This document shows, piece by piece, positions 1 to 7,636 of a stretch of 37,136 nt of DNA. A model generated the notes under the pieces. That model was not told the DNA's origin. It saw only the letters and a list, made by a program, of their open reading frames with translations, and searched no databases. How positions within the stretch are numbered: the stretch's first letter is position 1; each line of letters starts with the position of its first letter. This DNA comes from Thiohalocapsa sp. (GTDB taxonomy: Bacteria > Pseudomonadota > Gammaproteobacteria > Chromatiales > Chromatiaceae): NCBI GenBank assembly GCA_021736785.1, contig JAIPFF010000055.1, forward strand, positions 1 through 37,136, given 5' to 3'. The position numbers and the translations under genes are program-made.

Positions 1-50
1 GCGGGCCGGCAGCGGCGCACACACCCGAGCTTGCGCCGTCGATCCCCGCC

Positions 51-1952
51 CTAGGCCGTGCGGGCCACTTCGACGAGCCGCGAGATCTGCCCGTACCGGC
101 GCGCATCCTCCTCGGTCTCGACCACGCCTTGCAGCATGTCCAGCACGGCGCGCGCTGCAGCTTCGTCGCCGCGTGCGCTCTGCAACATGGCCACGCTGCC
201 CATCAGTGCGAACAGATCCTCCACGTGCAGGCGCTCGTAGTCCTCCATCCGCGGCAATAGCCGCGCCGCCTCGTCGAGCTCTCCCGCCAGAATCAGGGAA
301 CGGACCAAATTACATCGTCCGAACAGATAGTCGGGATGCTTGTCGACCAACCGGTGCAGCAACAAGCGCGCCTCGTCGCGCCGCCCGAGGGAGTCGCAGA
401 CGGCGGCCAAATTGCCGAGCGCGACGCGGTGATCCGGCGCCCTCTCCAGGACCAGCCGCAGTTGTTGCTCCGCCTGCTCGTAGCGCTGCTCGCCGAACAG
501 TGCGCTCGCTTCGCCGAACAGGTGCTCCAGGTCCTCCGGCAGTTCGCTGTCCTGCGGCTCACGGTAGATCTCCGTCTTGATCATCTGCACAGGCCGGACC
601 GAGCCGTGATTCCACAGCTCGCCGGGTTGCCCGCCGCTCAACGGGGACTGCTCCTCCAAGAACCGCAACAGCCCGAAGCGCTCTTCCTCGGAACCGACCG
701 GCATTCGCGCCAAGTCGCGTAGACGCTCCGCCGCTCCGGAATCTCCGGCTTCGACGCGCGACTGCAGCAGCATGCCGGCAGCCATGCGCAACATCTGCGA
801 ACCGCCGAGATAAAGGGCATAGAGATAATCGTCGGATGCGCCGAGTGCTGTCAGGCTTTCGTCCATCATCGCAGGCTCTGCCTTAAGCCGCTCCAGCCAG
901 AGCAGCGGCAGGCACTGATGCAGGTCGAAGATCTCCGGGTAGCGAGACTCGCCTGTGCTTGGTGCAAGCCGGTCGAGATTGCGCACCGCCTGCTCGAGGT
1001 CGGGCTGCAGCGCCTCGGCGCTTTCCCAGACGGATCGCGCCTTTTCCGTCTTACCCAAGCGCGCCGCGGCGCAGGCGCCGAAGTGGCGCAATGCCGCGCC
1101 CGAAGGGGACGCATCGGCGTCGAACCAAGCCGCCGCGCGGGCCCGCTCGAACGCATTCCATGCCGTCTGGTCTTGCTGCAGCAACAGCAGCGCATCGACC
1201 TGCGACAACGCATCGTCGACGCGGCGGGCAATGCCGGCGCCGAGCTGCTCGCCGCCGGCCCGCGCGCCTTCGCGATCACCGACAAAGAGGCGAAGGCGCA
1301 CGCACCAGCCGAGCGCGAAGAGATTTTGCGCGTCGTTTCGCCACGCCTCTTCGAAGGCAGCCAGCGCCTCCTCGATACGAACCGCGTGAAAAAGTGCCAG
1401 CGCGCGGTTATTGCGGGCCGGCGTCTGCGGCAATCCTTCGAGCCAGTGCGCTGCGGCTTCGAAGTCGAACCCGTCGATATGCAGCTTGCCGATCTCGAAG
1501 CGCTCCTCGTCGGCGCGCGGGCTGCGGCTCCCGTCCATCTGCAACAGCAGGCCGGCGACGGTCTGTTCATCCAGCGGAAAGCCGCGCGTGGGCTCGCCGA
1601 GCGCACGCACCCGCTCGGCAACGCGGTCGGCGAGCAGCAGCTGACCCGCCATGATGGCGAGATCGAGCAGCGTCTGCTGCGCCGGCAGGCTATTCGGCCG
1701 TCGCTGGGCCCATGCAAACGCCGTCACCGCGGCCGCTTGCGGAGAGCCGGCCTGCTCGTGCGCCTCGACCAGCAAGCGGCGCAGGCCGCCGTGGTCCGGG
1801 AAGCGCGCGACCAGGCGCTCGAGCCGTCCGACGGCCTCGCCGTAGCGCCCCTCCTCGAGCAGTCGCTCGACGGACTTCAGCTGCGAAGGCTCCGGGCCCG
1901 GCTTGGACTTGGCGCCACTTCGGGATCTCGCGTTTGCGGCTTTTTTGACCAT
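51..1952 (-). CDS. TPR-repeat protein, 633 aa
   Basis: The protein is rich in alternating helix pairs of tetratricopeptide type. The clearest repeats are near the C-terminus (about residues 470-560), where A/G-Y-x-x-A and P-D-x-x-x-x-x-x-N spacing is visible, for example 'EQRYEQAEQQLRLVLERAPD'. A second group sits at about residues 25-110. The N-terminus is short and basic (MVKKAANARS) without a signal peptide, so a cytoplasmic scaffold or protein-binding role is likely. The ATG start at 1952 has no convincing Shine-Dalgarno sequence. It lies 94 nt downstream of the SOUL-domain gene on the same strand, so co-transcription is possible, but a small stem-loop lies between them. The partner and pathway cannot be read from the sequence. 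Confidence 0.85.
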   Translation of the reverse strand: MVKKAANARSRSGAKSKPGPEPSQLKSVERLLEEGRYGEAVGRLERLVARFPDHGGLRRLLVEAHEQAGSPQAAAVTAFAWAQRRPNSLPAQQTLLDLAIMAGQLLLADRVAERVRALGEPTRGFPLDEQTVAGLLLQMDGSRSPRADEERFEIGKLHIDGFDFEAAAHWLEGLPQTPARNNRALALFHAVRIEEALAAFEEAWRNDAQNLFALGWCVRLRLFVGDREGARAGGEQLGAGIARRVDDALSQVDALLLLQQDQTAWNAFERARAAAWFDADASPSGAALRHFGACAAARLGKTEKARSVWESAEALQPDLEQAVRNLDRLAPSTGESRYPEIFDLHQCLPLLWLERLKAEPAMMDESLTALGASDDYLYALYLGGSQMLRMAAGMLLQSRVEAGDSGAAERLRDLARMPVGSEEERFGLLRFLEEQSPLSGGQPGELWNHGSVRPVQMIKTEIYREPQDSELPEDLEHLFGEASALFGEQRYEQAEQQLRLVLERAPDHRVALGNLAAVCDSLGRRDEARLLLHRLVDKHPDYLFGRCNLVRSLILAGELDEAARLLPRMEDYERLHVEDLFALMGSVAMLQSARGDEAAARAVLDMLQGVVETEEDARRYGQISRLVEVARTA

Positions 1953-1982
1953 GAATTCAGGAGCGTCGGTTGAGATCCGCGT

Positions 1983-2002
1983 CGCCGGTCGGCAAACCGG
2001 CG
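1983..2002 (-). terminator. Stem-loop between SOUL and TPR genes
   Basis: This is a perfect 7-bp inverted repeat, CGCCGGT and ACCGGCG, around a 6-nt loop in the 94-nt gap. No T-tract follows on the minus strand, so it is at best a weak or Rho-assisted terminator or an mRNA-stabilising hairpin. Confidence 0.3.
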
Positions 2003-2046
2003 GGCGCGGCGGAAAAATGAAGTCTGCGGCTAGGCACCGGCGACGG

Positions 2047-2763
2047 TTACTCGCCGTCGCGCTCGACCTCCACCATCACCTCGTTGCGTCTCAGGAACCA
2101 AAGCGAAAACGGCGAGTTATAGCGCGCGTACACCGGCTCGGAGACTGCGGAAAGCCCGGCCGCCGGCAGCGCCGAGAGCAACGCGCGCTCGTTCTCGCGG
2201 TAGTTGCGCTCGCTCCACGTCCCCGAGTAGCGGCGTACGGCCATCAGACGCTCCGGCACCTCGCGAAAGGTAATCGTCGGGTCAGTGGGGCGCGGCAGTG
2301 TCTCGAGCGTGAATTGCTCCGGCATCACGAAACTGATGACGAAGCGTTCTGCGTCGTCCGGCGCGTCATTTGGCTCGGCGTCGGCCCGCGGGCGCTGCGT
2401 CACCGGCGCCGTCATGTCGATGACCTGTCCTTGCTTGTCGGCCGGCCGCTGGTTGACGGGCGCCGTCATTTCGATTTTCCGCTCGCCGCGGTTGTCGCCG
2501 AAGATGTATCCGGCGAGTCGGCGGAAACCCCTGTTGCCCGCGTTGCCGAAATTCCCCGTGACCTCCGTCTCGGCGACGAGGTAAGGCGCATAGCGGCGCA
2601 GTTCGAAAGCGGGATAGGTCTCGATGACCTCAAAGGCGGGTTCCTCGATGGCCATGACGTTGACTCCTGCGAAGAGCAGCAGAAGGCCGATCAGAGACGC
2701 CGGCACCGCAGACAGCACCGGCGACAGTACTGGCCGAAACTTCGCTCTTATCGCGCTCGGCAT
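2047..2763 (-). CDS. SOUL-family heme-binding protein, exported
   Basis: The 238-aa product begins with a basic stretch and a hydrophobic segment (about residues 20-38, 'SLIGLLLLFAGVNVMA'), which looks like a signal peptide or N-terminal anchor. The rest is a SOUL/HBP domain: 'FEVIETYPAFELRRYAPYLV', the signature 'KIEMTAPV', a second 'IDMTAPV', and 'FVMPEQF'. Family members bind heme or related hydrophobic ligands; the physiological role in bacteria is not settled. The open frame runs upstream to 3018, but the ATG at 2763 is preferred because it places the signal peptide at the N-terminus and excludes the 14-bp repeat tract. It is divergent from the LEA14-like gene. Confidence 0.85.
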   Translation of the reverse strand: MPSAIRAKFRPVLSPVLSAVPASLIGLLLLFAGVNVMAIEEPAFEVIETYPAFELRRYAPYLVAETEVTGNFGNAGNRGFRRLAGYIFGDNRGERKIEMTAPVNQRPADKQGQVIDMTAPVTQRPRADAEPNDAPDDAERFVISFVMPEQFTLETLPRPTDPTITFREVPERLMAVRRYSGTWSERNYRENERALLSALPAAGLSAVSEPVYARYNSPFSLWFLRRNEVMVEVERDGE

Positions 2764-3107
2764 TTTGAAAACCCCGGTTTGAAAGTGAGCATGGCCGCGT
2801 GCCAAGCACGCACGAAGGCCGTGCCGGTGCGATGCCCATAAACGCCGGGCCAGAATCGCCGGGCCAGAATCGCGCGGCCACAACCGCCCGACCGGAATCG
2901 CCGGGCCCGAGTCGCTGGCCAAGGGCACGTCCAGCCTTGGAATGCGGGCATGCCGGCAGGACGTACGGGTGCCGTGGAGATGCCCCGGCACGTCTCCGGA
3001 GGCGTGCTTACCTACCACATGCAGCCTATGGATAGGGCGTTCAAGCGTCGCACCGGCGGCGCTCTGCTAGACTGCGCGCTTGGCTCAGGCGATGGAGAAC
3101 TGCGCCC
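2764..3107. promoter_or_regulatory. Divergent intergenic region with repeat tract
   Basis: These 344 nt separate the minus-strand SOUL gene from the plus-strand lipoprotein gene, so promoters for both should lie here. It contains the 14-bp tandem repeats at 2844-2920. On the plus strand TGCTAGACT near 3066-3074 resembles an extended -10 element (TGN-TAGACT), with no good -35. No conserved gene was seen in it. Confidence 0.35.
2844..2920. repeat. 14-bp tandem repeat, about 5.5 copies
   Basis: The unit is GCCGGGCCAGAATC. Copies 1 and 2 (2844-2857, 2858-2871) are identical. Copies 3 to 5 (2872-2885, 2886-2899, 2900-2913) are degenerate, and a partial sixth copy follows (2914-2920). A possible decayed copy precedes at 2830-2843, matching about 7 of 14 positions. 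The period is not a multiple of three and the tract is intergenic, about 80 nt upstream of the SOUL start codon. No spacers are present, so it is not CRISPR. Confidence 0.9.
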
Positions 3108-3602
3108 ATGCATCGGCGTCTTTCGGTTGCTTTCTTGCTGGCGTTATCGGCATCCGCACTGATGCTCTCGGCGGGCGGCTGCGCCGGCCTCACCGATCCC
3201 TGGCAGTCGCCGGAGGTCCGAGTGACGTCAGTGGTGCCGCAGGAGATCGCCGCCGACCGACAGACTTTTCTGGTCGGTCTGAACATCCGCAACCCGAACG
3301 ATCGCATGCTGCCGATCAAGGCGATGACCTACAGGCTGTCGCTCGAAGGCGACGAGATCGCCGCGGGCGGCGGCCGCCTCGAGCGTCAGATCCCGGCCTT
3401 CGGCGAGCAATCGGTCGAGGTCTCGGTGACCGGCAACGCCGGCTCCCTGATACAGAAACTGCCCGCGCTGGCTTTTCAGAACCGGCCTTGGAGCTACAAA
3501 ATCGCCGGCACGGCCACGGTCGCCGGTGTCCTGCCGGTGCCCTACAGCTACGCCGGCGAAATCGATCCGCGCACCCTGCTGCGAGCCGCATCCATGCGCT
3601 GA
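3108..3602 (+). CDS. LEA14-like (WHy domain) lipoprotein, 164 aa
   Basis: The N-terminus has a basic MHRR followed by a hydrophobic stretch ending in 'LSAGGC' with Cys25, an imperfect lipobox, so a lipid-anchored envelope protein is likely. The mature part matches the LEA type 2/WHy fold: a 'VRVTSVVP' strand start, then 'FLVGLNIRNPND' with the typical N-P-N turn, and 'GGGRLERQIPAFGEQSVEVSV'. Bacterial members are small periplasmic lipoproteins linked loosely to stress or desiccation; the function is not established. A GGAG lies 11 nt before the ATG. It ends 18 nt from the stop of the convergent giant membrane protein. Confidence 0.8.
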   Translation: MHRRLSVAFLLALSASALMLSAGGCAGLTDPWQSPEVRVTSVVPQEIAADRQTFLVGLNIRNPNDRMLPIKAMTYRLSLEGDEIAAGGGRLERQIPAFGEQSVEVSVTGNAGSLIQKLPALAFQNRPWSYKIAGTATVAGVLPVPYSYAGEIDPRTLLRAASMR

Positions 3603-3620
3603 TCCCCCTGCCCGGCGGAA

Positions 3621-6600
3621 CTACCCGCCCACCGTCGCATACTCGGTGATGATGAAAATCGAGATGGCGAGCACCCAGGCCAACGCGCGGAATACGGGCT
3701 CGTTGTACCACTGGGTATAGGCGCCGTCGTGGATTTTTTCGATGCGCTCGACCAGCGTTCGCAGCTTCTCCGACTGCGTTTGCGCCTCCGCGTAACGGAT
3801 GCCGGTGACCTCTTCCTTTAGATCCTCGAGCACCTTGCGGCGAATGCGCTGCGCCGTGGCTCGCAGACGCAGACTGGCCAGCAGCGCCATGCCCACGGCC
3901 AACACGATCAGCACGAAGACGCTGCCCGGCGTGTTCCAGTTGTCGAAGCGCGTGCTGATGGAAAGCAGCAGAAACAGAATCACGATGAAGGGCAAATGAA
4001 TGACCTGCGCGGCCGGTGCAGTACGCTCGGCGATCAGCTCGGTGGTGATCCAGTAATCGATGGCTTTGCGGAAGCGCTGGTCGACTTGACAACCGACGGC
4101 GTAGGTGTTCAGCGGCCAAGCGACGCGCCGTTGCTCGAGACGGGTCAGCAGGCCGCTGCAGAGGAAGGCCTCGTCGATGGCGCCGAACAGCAGCACTGCG
4201 AACGGAAGGCCGGCGAACAGCCAGCCGTTATAGACGCTGAACCAATAGGCCGCCTCGCCCCGGTGAGGGGTGGCCGGCTGCGCAACGCCATAGAGCACCA
4301 GAAAGGCCAGCAGCCAAAACACCAGCACCGCCGGCAGTACCCGCATCAACCGAGCCGACAGCCGGGCATGACGCCGGTACCGGCACCACTCGGCGACACC
4401 GTCGAGCCTATCGCGCGGCGGTGGCGTGAAATGATCCGGCGTCCGCCGAAACAGCCGGCATGCGAGTGATGCCATGGTATCCGCGGGCTGGTCCTGCGCC
4501 GGCGCGGGGTACCAGTGCGCATATCCCTCGCCGGCGACGGCCGTAGCGGAGCAGTCGACTTCGAAGCGCCGGCGAATGCTCCGGTCGCCGTCGCGGACCC
4601 GGCGCCAGCCATAGAGCAGCAACAGCCACGCGATCAGCCCGGCCGACAGCCGCACGATCTCCGATGGCCAGACGCTGATGCCGCTGAAGAGCGTGAAGGG
4701 CTCGGTCTTATCGTGGATCAGTGACAGCATCCAAAGGCCGATCGAGAGATACGCGACCACCAGCAGCGCGATCAGCCAGGCGCCGATACCGACGCGGCGC
4801 ACCGAAAAGCCGAAAAGCCGCCGGCGCAAGCGCGGCGCCATCACCAGCATCAACGTCAGCGCCGCGGCCGTCACCAACAGCACGGTGCGCAGACGGAACT
4901 CGAGCAGATCGGATACACCGGTGCGCCACGGACCGGTTTGTTGCGCAGTAAACAGGCCGGCGCCGTCATCGGCGACGACGTCGACCTCCGGCGTGTCGCC
5001 GTCGGCCGCCGGCGGCGGCTTCAACGCGAAGAAACGGTCCTGCCCCACCTCGAACAACAGCGGGCGCGCGTCGGCCGCGCCCCGCGCCAGCGCCGCCTCG
5101 CCACCGTCGAGGACCGCCAGCACGCTCAGGTACAGTGCCGTCTGCAACGAGTGGCGGAACGGCGGAAACAGGCGCTGCGCGCGATCTGCATCGCCGGAGC
5201 CGGCACCCTCCTCGCGCGAGCCGGCGCCGGGCATGTCGGCGGGACTGAGTCCGAACGGTGCGGCGATGACCAGATTTCGGGTGCGCCGAAACACGCGTGT
5301 GTCGAGGAAGCCCGCGTCGAGGTCGGTCGTGAAATACAGGTGGGACGGAAACCGCTCCTTCAGTGCCTGCAGGATCAGCAGTTTGTCGAAGTAGTCATTG
5401 CCGAGGATGCCGAAGGCCCTGACGGCGCCTTGGTTGCGGCGCCGAAGGGTCCAGTCCAGGTCCGCGACCTGCAACGTCAGCCGGCGAAGATAGTCGAATT
5501 GGTTGGTGCCGCTGGCCGGCTCCCGGAACTCGGTCTGCCCCGCCGCGAGCGAGACCAGGTCAAGCTTGCCGTTGCGGATCACGGCGCCTTCCGAGCCGGC
5601 GGACCGCCCGGACGACAGGCCGTCGCCGTCGAGTCCGCGCATGTAGTAGAACATGTGAACCGAAGGCGCCGCGTCCCCCGCGCAGGCGGCGGACGGCACC
5701 TCGCCGGCCCTCCCGGCCCGAACGACCGCCCCCGTGTCGCCCTTCGTGCCGACGCGGGGCGCAGGTTTGAAGCCGGTATCCGCGGCCGGCGGGGTGCAGC
5801 GCCGGCGCGAGATTTCTTTCAAGAACAGCTCCGGCAGCGTGCGGCCGAACTTGGTGTCCCACTCCGATATCAGCACCACATGATCCCGCGGCACCCTTGC
5901 GCCGACGCCGGATTCGGCGGAAGCGCCCGAGCTCGGCCCCCGCCCGGCGAGGCTGTCGGAGATGCGTGCGGCGAAGCCGCCGTCCGGACGCGACGGATCG
6001 ATGCCCCGAACGGCCAGCTCGTCGGCCAGCGCGGCGATGGTCGCGTCGTCCGTCACGACGGTCCGGTAGACCCGGATGTGGCCGCAGGATCGCGCGCTTG
6101 CGGCGCCTCGTCCGGCTCGGATCGACAACGGTCCGTCGTTCATCTCCGTGCTCACCAGATCGGACGCGGGGGCCGTGGCGAACGGGGAGATGAGCGCAAA
6201 ATTGGCCGACGCGTCGCTCCAAACACTTGCTGCCTCGCCGCCCGGCTTGACGGCGCCGCACGCGGGGCCGTTGTCGATGCGTGCGTAGGCGCCCGGTGTG
6301 CAGGGTCCGCCGGAGCCCTGTATTTCGGCGTAGACGGCCTGCAGGCTGTCTGAGCTGCCGGGCCCGATGACGCGAACCACACTCGAGCGATAGCCGGGAT
6401 AGGGCAAGCGGCCGGTATCGCCGAGCGACGGATAGCCCAGCCGCTCGAGCAGGCTGTCGATGAGCACCAACGGGCCTTTTCGTCGGCTGCCATCGCTGCG
6501 GCCGTAGGATTCGCGTCCGTAGTCGCGCGTCACCGCCTCGTCATTCAGCCAGAGAACGACCACATAGCGGCGGCCGTTCGCGTCCATCTTGAAGGCTTCG

Positions 6601-7349
6601 AACGGCACATCGACGAATACGTCGGGCAGGGGCTCCCAGCGCCAGACACCGATCCGGTCCGCGCGCGTCGGGCGAAAGCCGCGCTGAAACAGGGCCGCGT
6701 GCACCGCTGCACGCCGGCGCAGCCGCATCTCCCTCGCGGCCCCGTGCGGCGCCCCGGAGACCATCACCGGCATCAGCATCAGCCGGGCAGCGGGCCCTTC
6801 ACGCCCGGAATCGTTGCCGGCGTCGTCCGCCAGGTAACGCAAGTATTCCCGCAGCACGTTCGAGGTCGCCGGTTCGGGTGCGGCTGCGCGCGCGGCCGCG
6901 CCATCGGGCGCCGGCGAAGCGGTGTCGCCCGAGCGCACCGCGCCCTCCATCCCCGGTTCGCCTTCGGCCGGCGGCGAACCGGCGTCGACGCTTCGACCGG
7001 CGCTCTCGAGCAGCTGATCAGCTTCGATCGATGGCACGTCCGCATCGAGGCCGGGCGCCGCGATGCCGCCGGCAGCGTCGACGCCGGTCTGCGGCAATCC
7101 GGCCTCGGCATCGGGGGCGTCGCCGGGGGCGCTGTCGGACCGGCTCGAGCCCGCGTCCTTGACGGCCTCGAAGGGGTCTTCCCAGGTGCGGGCGGGTATC
7201 TGCTCGTAGGGACCGGACGGCTCGGGGTTGATATCCGCACGCTGGGGACGCTGCGATTGCAGCGGCTGCTGGTCGAGCAGCGCCGCGACCACCAGCATGG
7301 CGGCGACGATCAGACCCGATACATTGATCGGCAGTTGCTGTCCGCCCAT
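3621..7349 (-). CDS. Giant multi-pass membrane protein of unknown function, 1242 aa
   Basis: The ATG at 7349 is chosen because AGGAG lies 6 nt upstream; the frame is open to 7403. Residues about 10-26 form one N-terminal membrane segment. They are followed by a low-complexity Pro/Ala/Gly/Asp-rich linker (about 30-180) and a large region (about 200-800) likely outside the cytoplasm. Within it 'HVVLISEWDTKFGRTLPEL' (about 488-508) and 'FGILGNDYFDKLLILQAL' (from about 645) resemble type I periplasmic-binding folds; this is a weak recollection, not a search. The C-terminal third (about 815-1242) holds roughly eight hydrophobic segments, ending in 'VFRALAWVLAISIFIITEY'. No catalytic motif was recognised. 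A sensor or receptor architecture is possible. It appears to be a single-gene unit. Confidence 0.85.
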   Translation of the reverse strand: MGGQQLPINVSGLIVAAMLVVAALLDQQPLQSQRPQRADINPEPSGPYEQIPARTWEDPFEAVKDAGSSRSDSAPGDAPDAEAGLPQTGVDAAGGIAAPGLDADVPSIEADQLLESAGRSVDAGSPPAEGEPGMEGAVRSGDTASPAPDGAAARAAAPEPATSNVLREYLRYLADDAGNDSGREGPAARLMLMPVMVSGAPHGAAREMRLRRRAAVHAALFQRGFRPTRADRIGVWRWEPLPDVFVDVPFEAFKMDANGRRYVVVLWLNDEAVTRDYGRESYGRSDGSRRKGPLVLIDSLLERLGYPSLGDTGRLPYPGYRSSVVRVIGPGSSDSLQAVYAEIQGSGGPCTPGAYARIDNGPACGAVKPGGEAASVWSDASANFALISPFATAPASDLVSTEMNDGPLSIRAGRGAASARSCGHIRVYRTVVTDDATIAALADELAVRGIDPSRPDGGFAARISDSLAGRGPSSGASAESGVGARVPRDHVVLISEWDTKFGRTLPELFLKEISRRRCTPPAADTGFKPAPRVGTKGDTGAVVRAGRAGEVPSAACAGDAAPSVHMFYYMRGLDGDGLSSGRSAGSEGAVIRNGKLDLVSLAAGQTEFREPASGTNQFDYLRRLTLQVADLDWTLRRRNQGAVRAFGILGNDYFDKLLILQALKERFPSHLYFTTDLDAGFLDTRVFRRTRNLVIAAPFGLSPADMPGAGSREEGAGSGDADRAQRLFPPFRHSLQTALYLSVLAVLDGGEAALARGAADARPLLFEVGQDRFFALKPPPAADGDTPEVDVVADDGAGLFTAQQTGPWRTGVSDLLEFRLRTVLLVTAAALTLMLVMAPRLRRRLFGFSVRRVGIGAWLIALLVVAYLSIGLWMLSLIHDKTEPFTLFSGISVWPSEIVRLSAGLIAWLLLLYGWRRVRDGDRSIRRRFEVDCSATAVAGEGYAHWYPAPAQDQPADTMASLACRLFRRTPDHFTPPPRDRLDGVAEWCRYRRHARLSARLMRVLPAVLVFWLLAFLVLYGVAQPATPHRGEAAYWFSVYNGWLFAGLPFAVLLFGAIDEAFLCSGLLTRLEQRRVAWPLNTYAVGCQVDQRFRKAIDYWITTELIAERTAPAAQVIHLPFIVILFLLLSISTRFDNWNTPGSVFVLIVLAVGMALLASLRLRATAQRIRRKVLEDLKEEVTGIRYAEAQTQSEKLRTLVERIEKIHDGAYTQWYNEPVFRALAWVLAISIFIITEYATVGG

Positions 7350-7636
7350 CGCAGTCTCCTGCTTGCCGGCCGACCGCCGCAGCGACGATGCAGCGAGCTG
7401 CACCGCGGCGCGCCACCCGGTCCGACGACTTTACGCTTCGCCGCATCATAGGGCCGAGTTTAGTCAGCGGCGCGTAAAGCGATACCGCGATACGCCGGCA
7501 AGCCTGTAGGAAAATGCAGCCGCAACGTCGGTGGCCGACAGGCTGGAGCTCGCCCTGCGCATGCCGCCGATGCCGGGACAGAACCTTCCAGTCGGAACAT
7601 GCCGTGACGGGCAGCCCGGGGCGAGGACTCCGGCGC

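Noticed and set aside
918-1973. 351-codon plus-strand frame opposite the TPR gene
   Set aside because: It is a high-GC antisense frame with no domain; the TPR frame has clear repeats.
2400-2480. Duplicated MTAPV motif in the SOUL protein as a novel internal duplication
   Set aside because: Bacterial SOUL proteins often carry two such stretches in this loop, so it is probably ordinary.
2844-2920. CRISPR array
   Set aside because: The 14-bp units are directly abutting, with no unique spacers and no cas genes.
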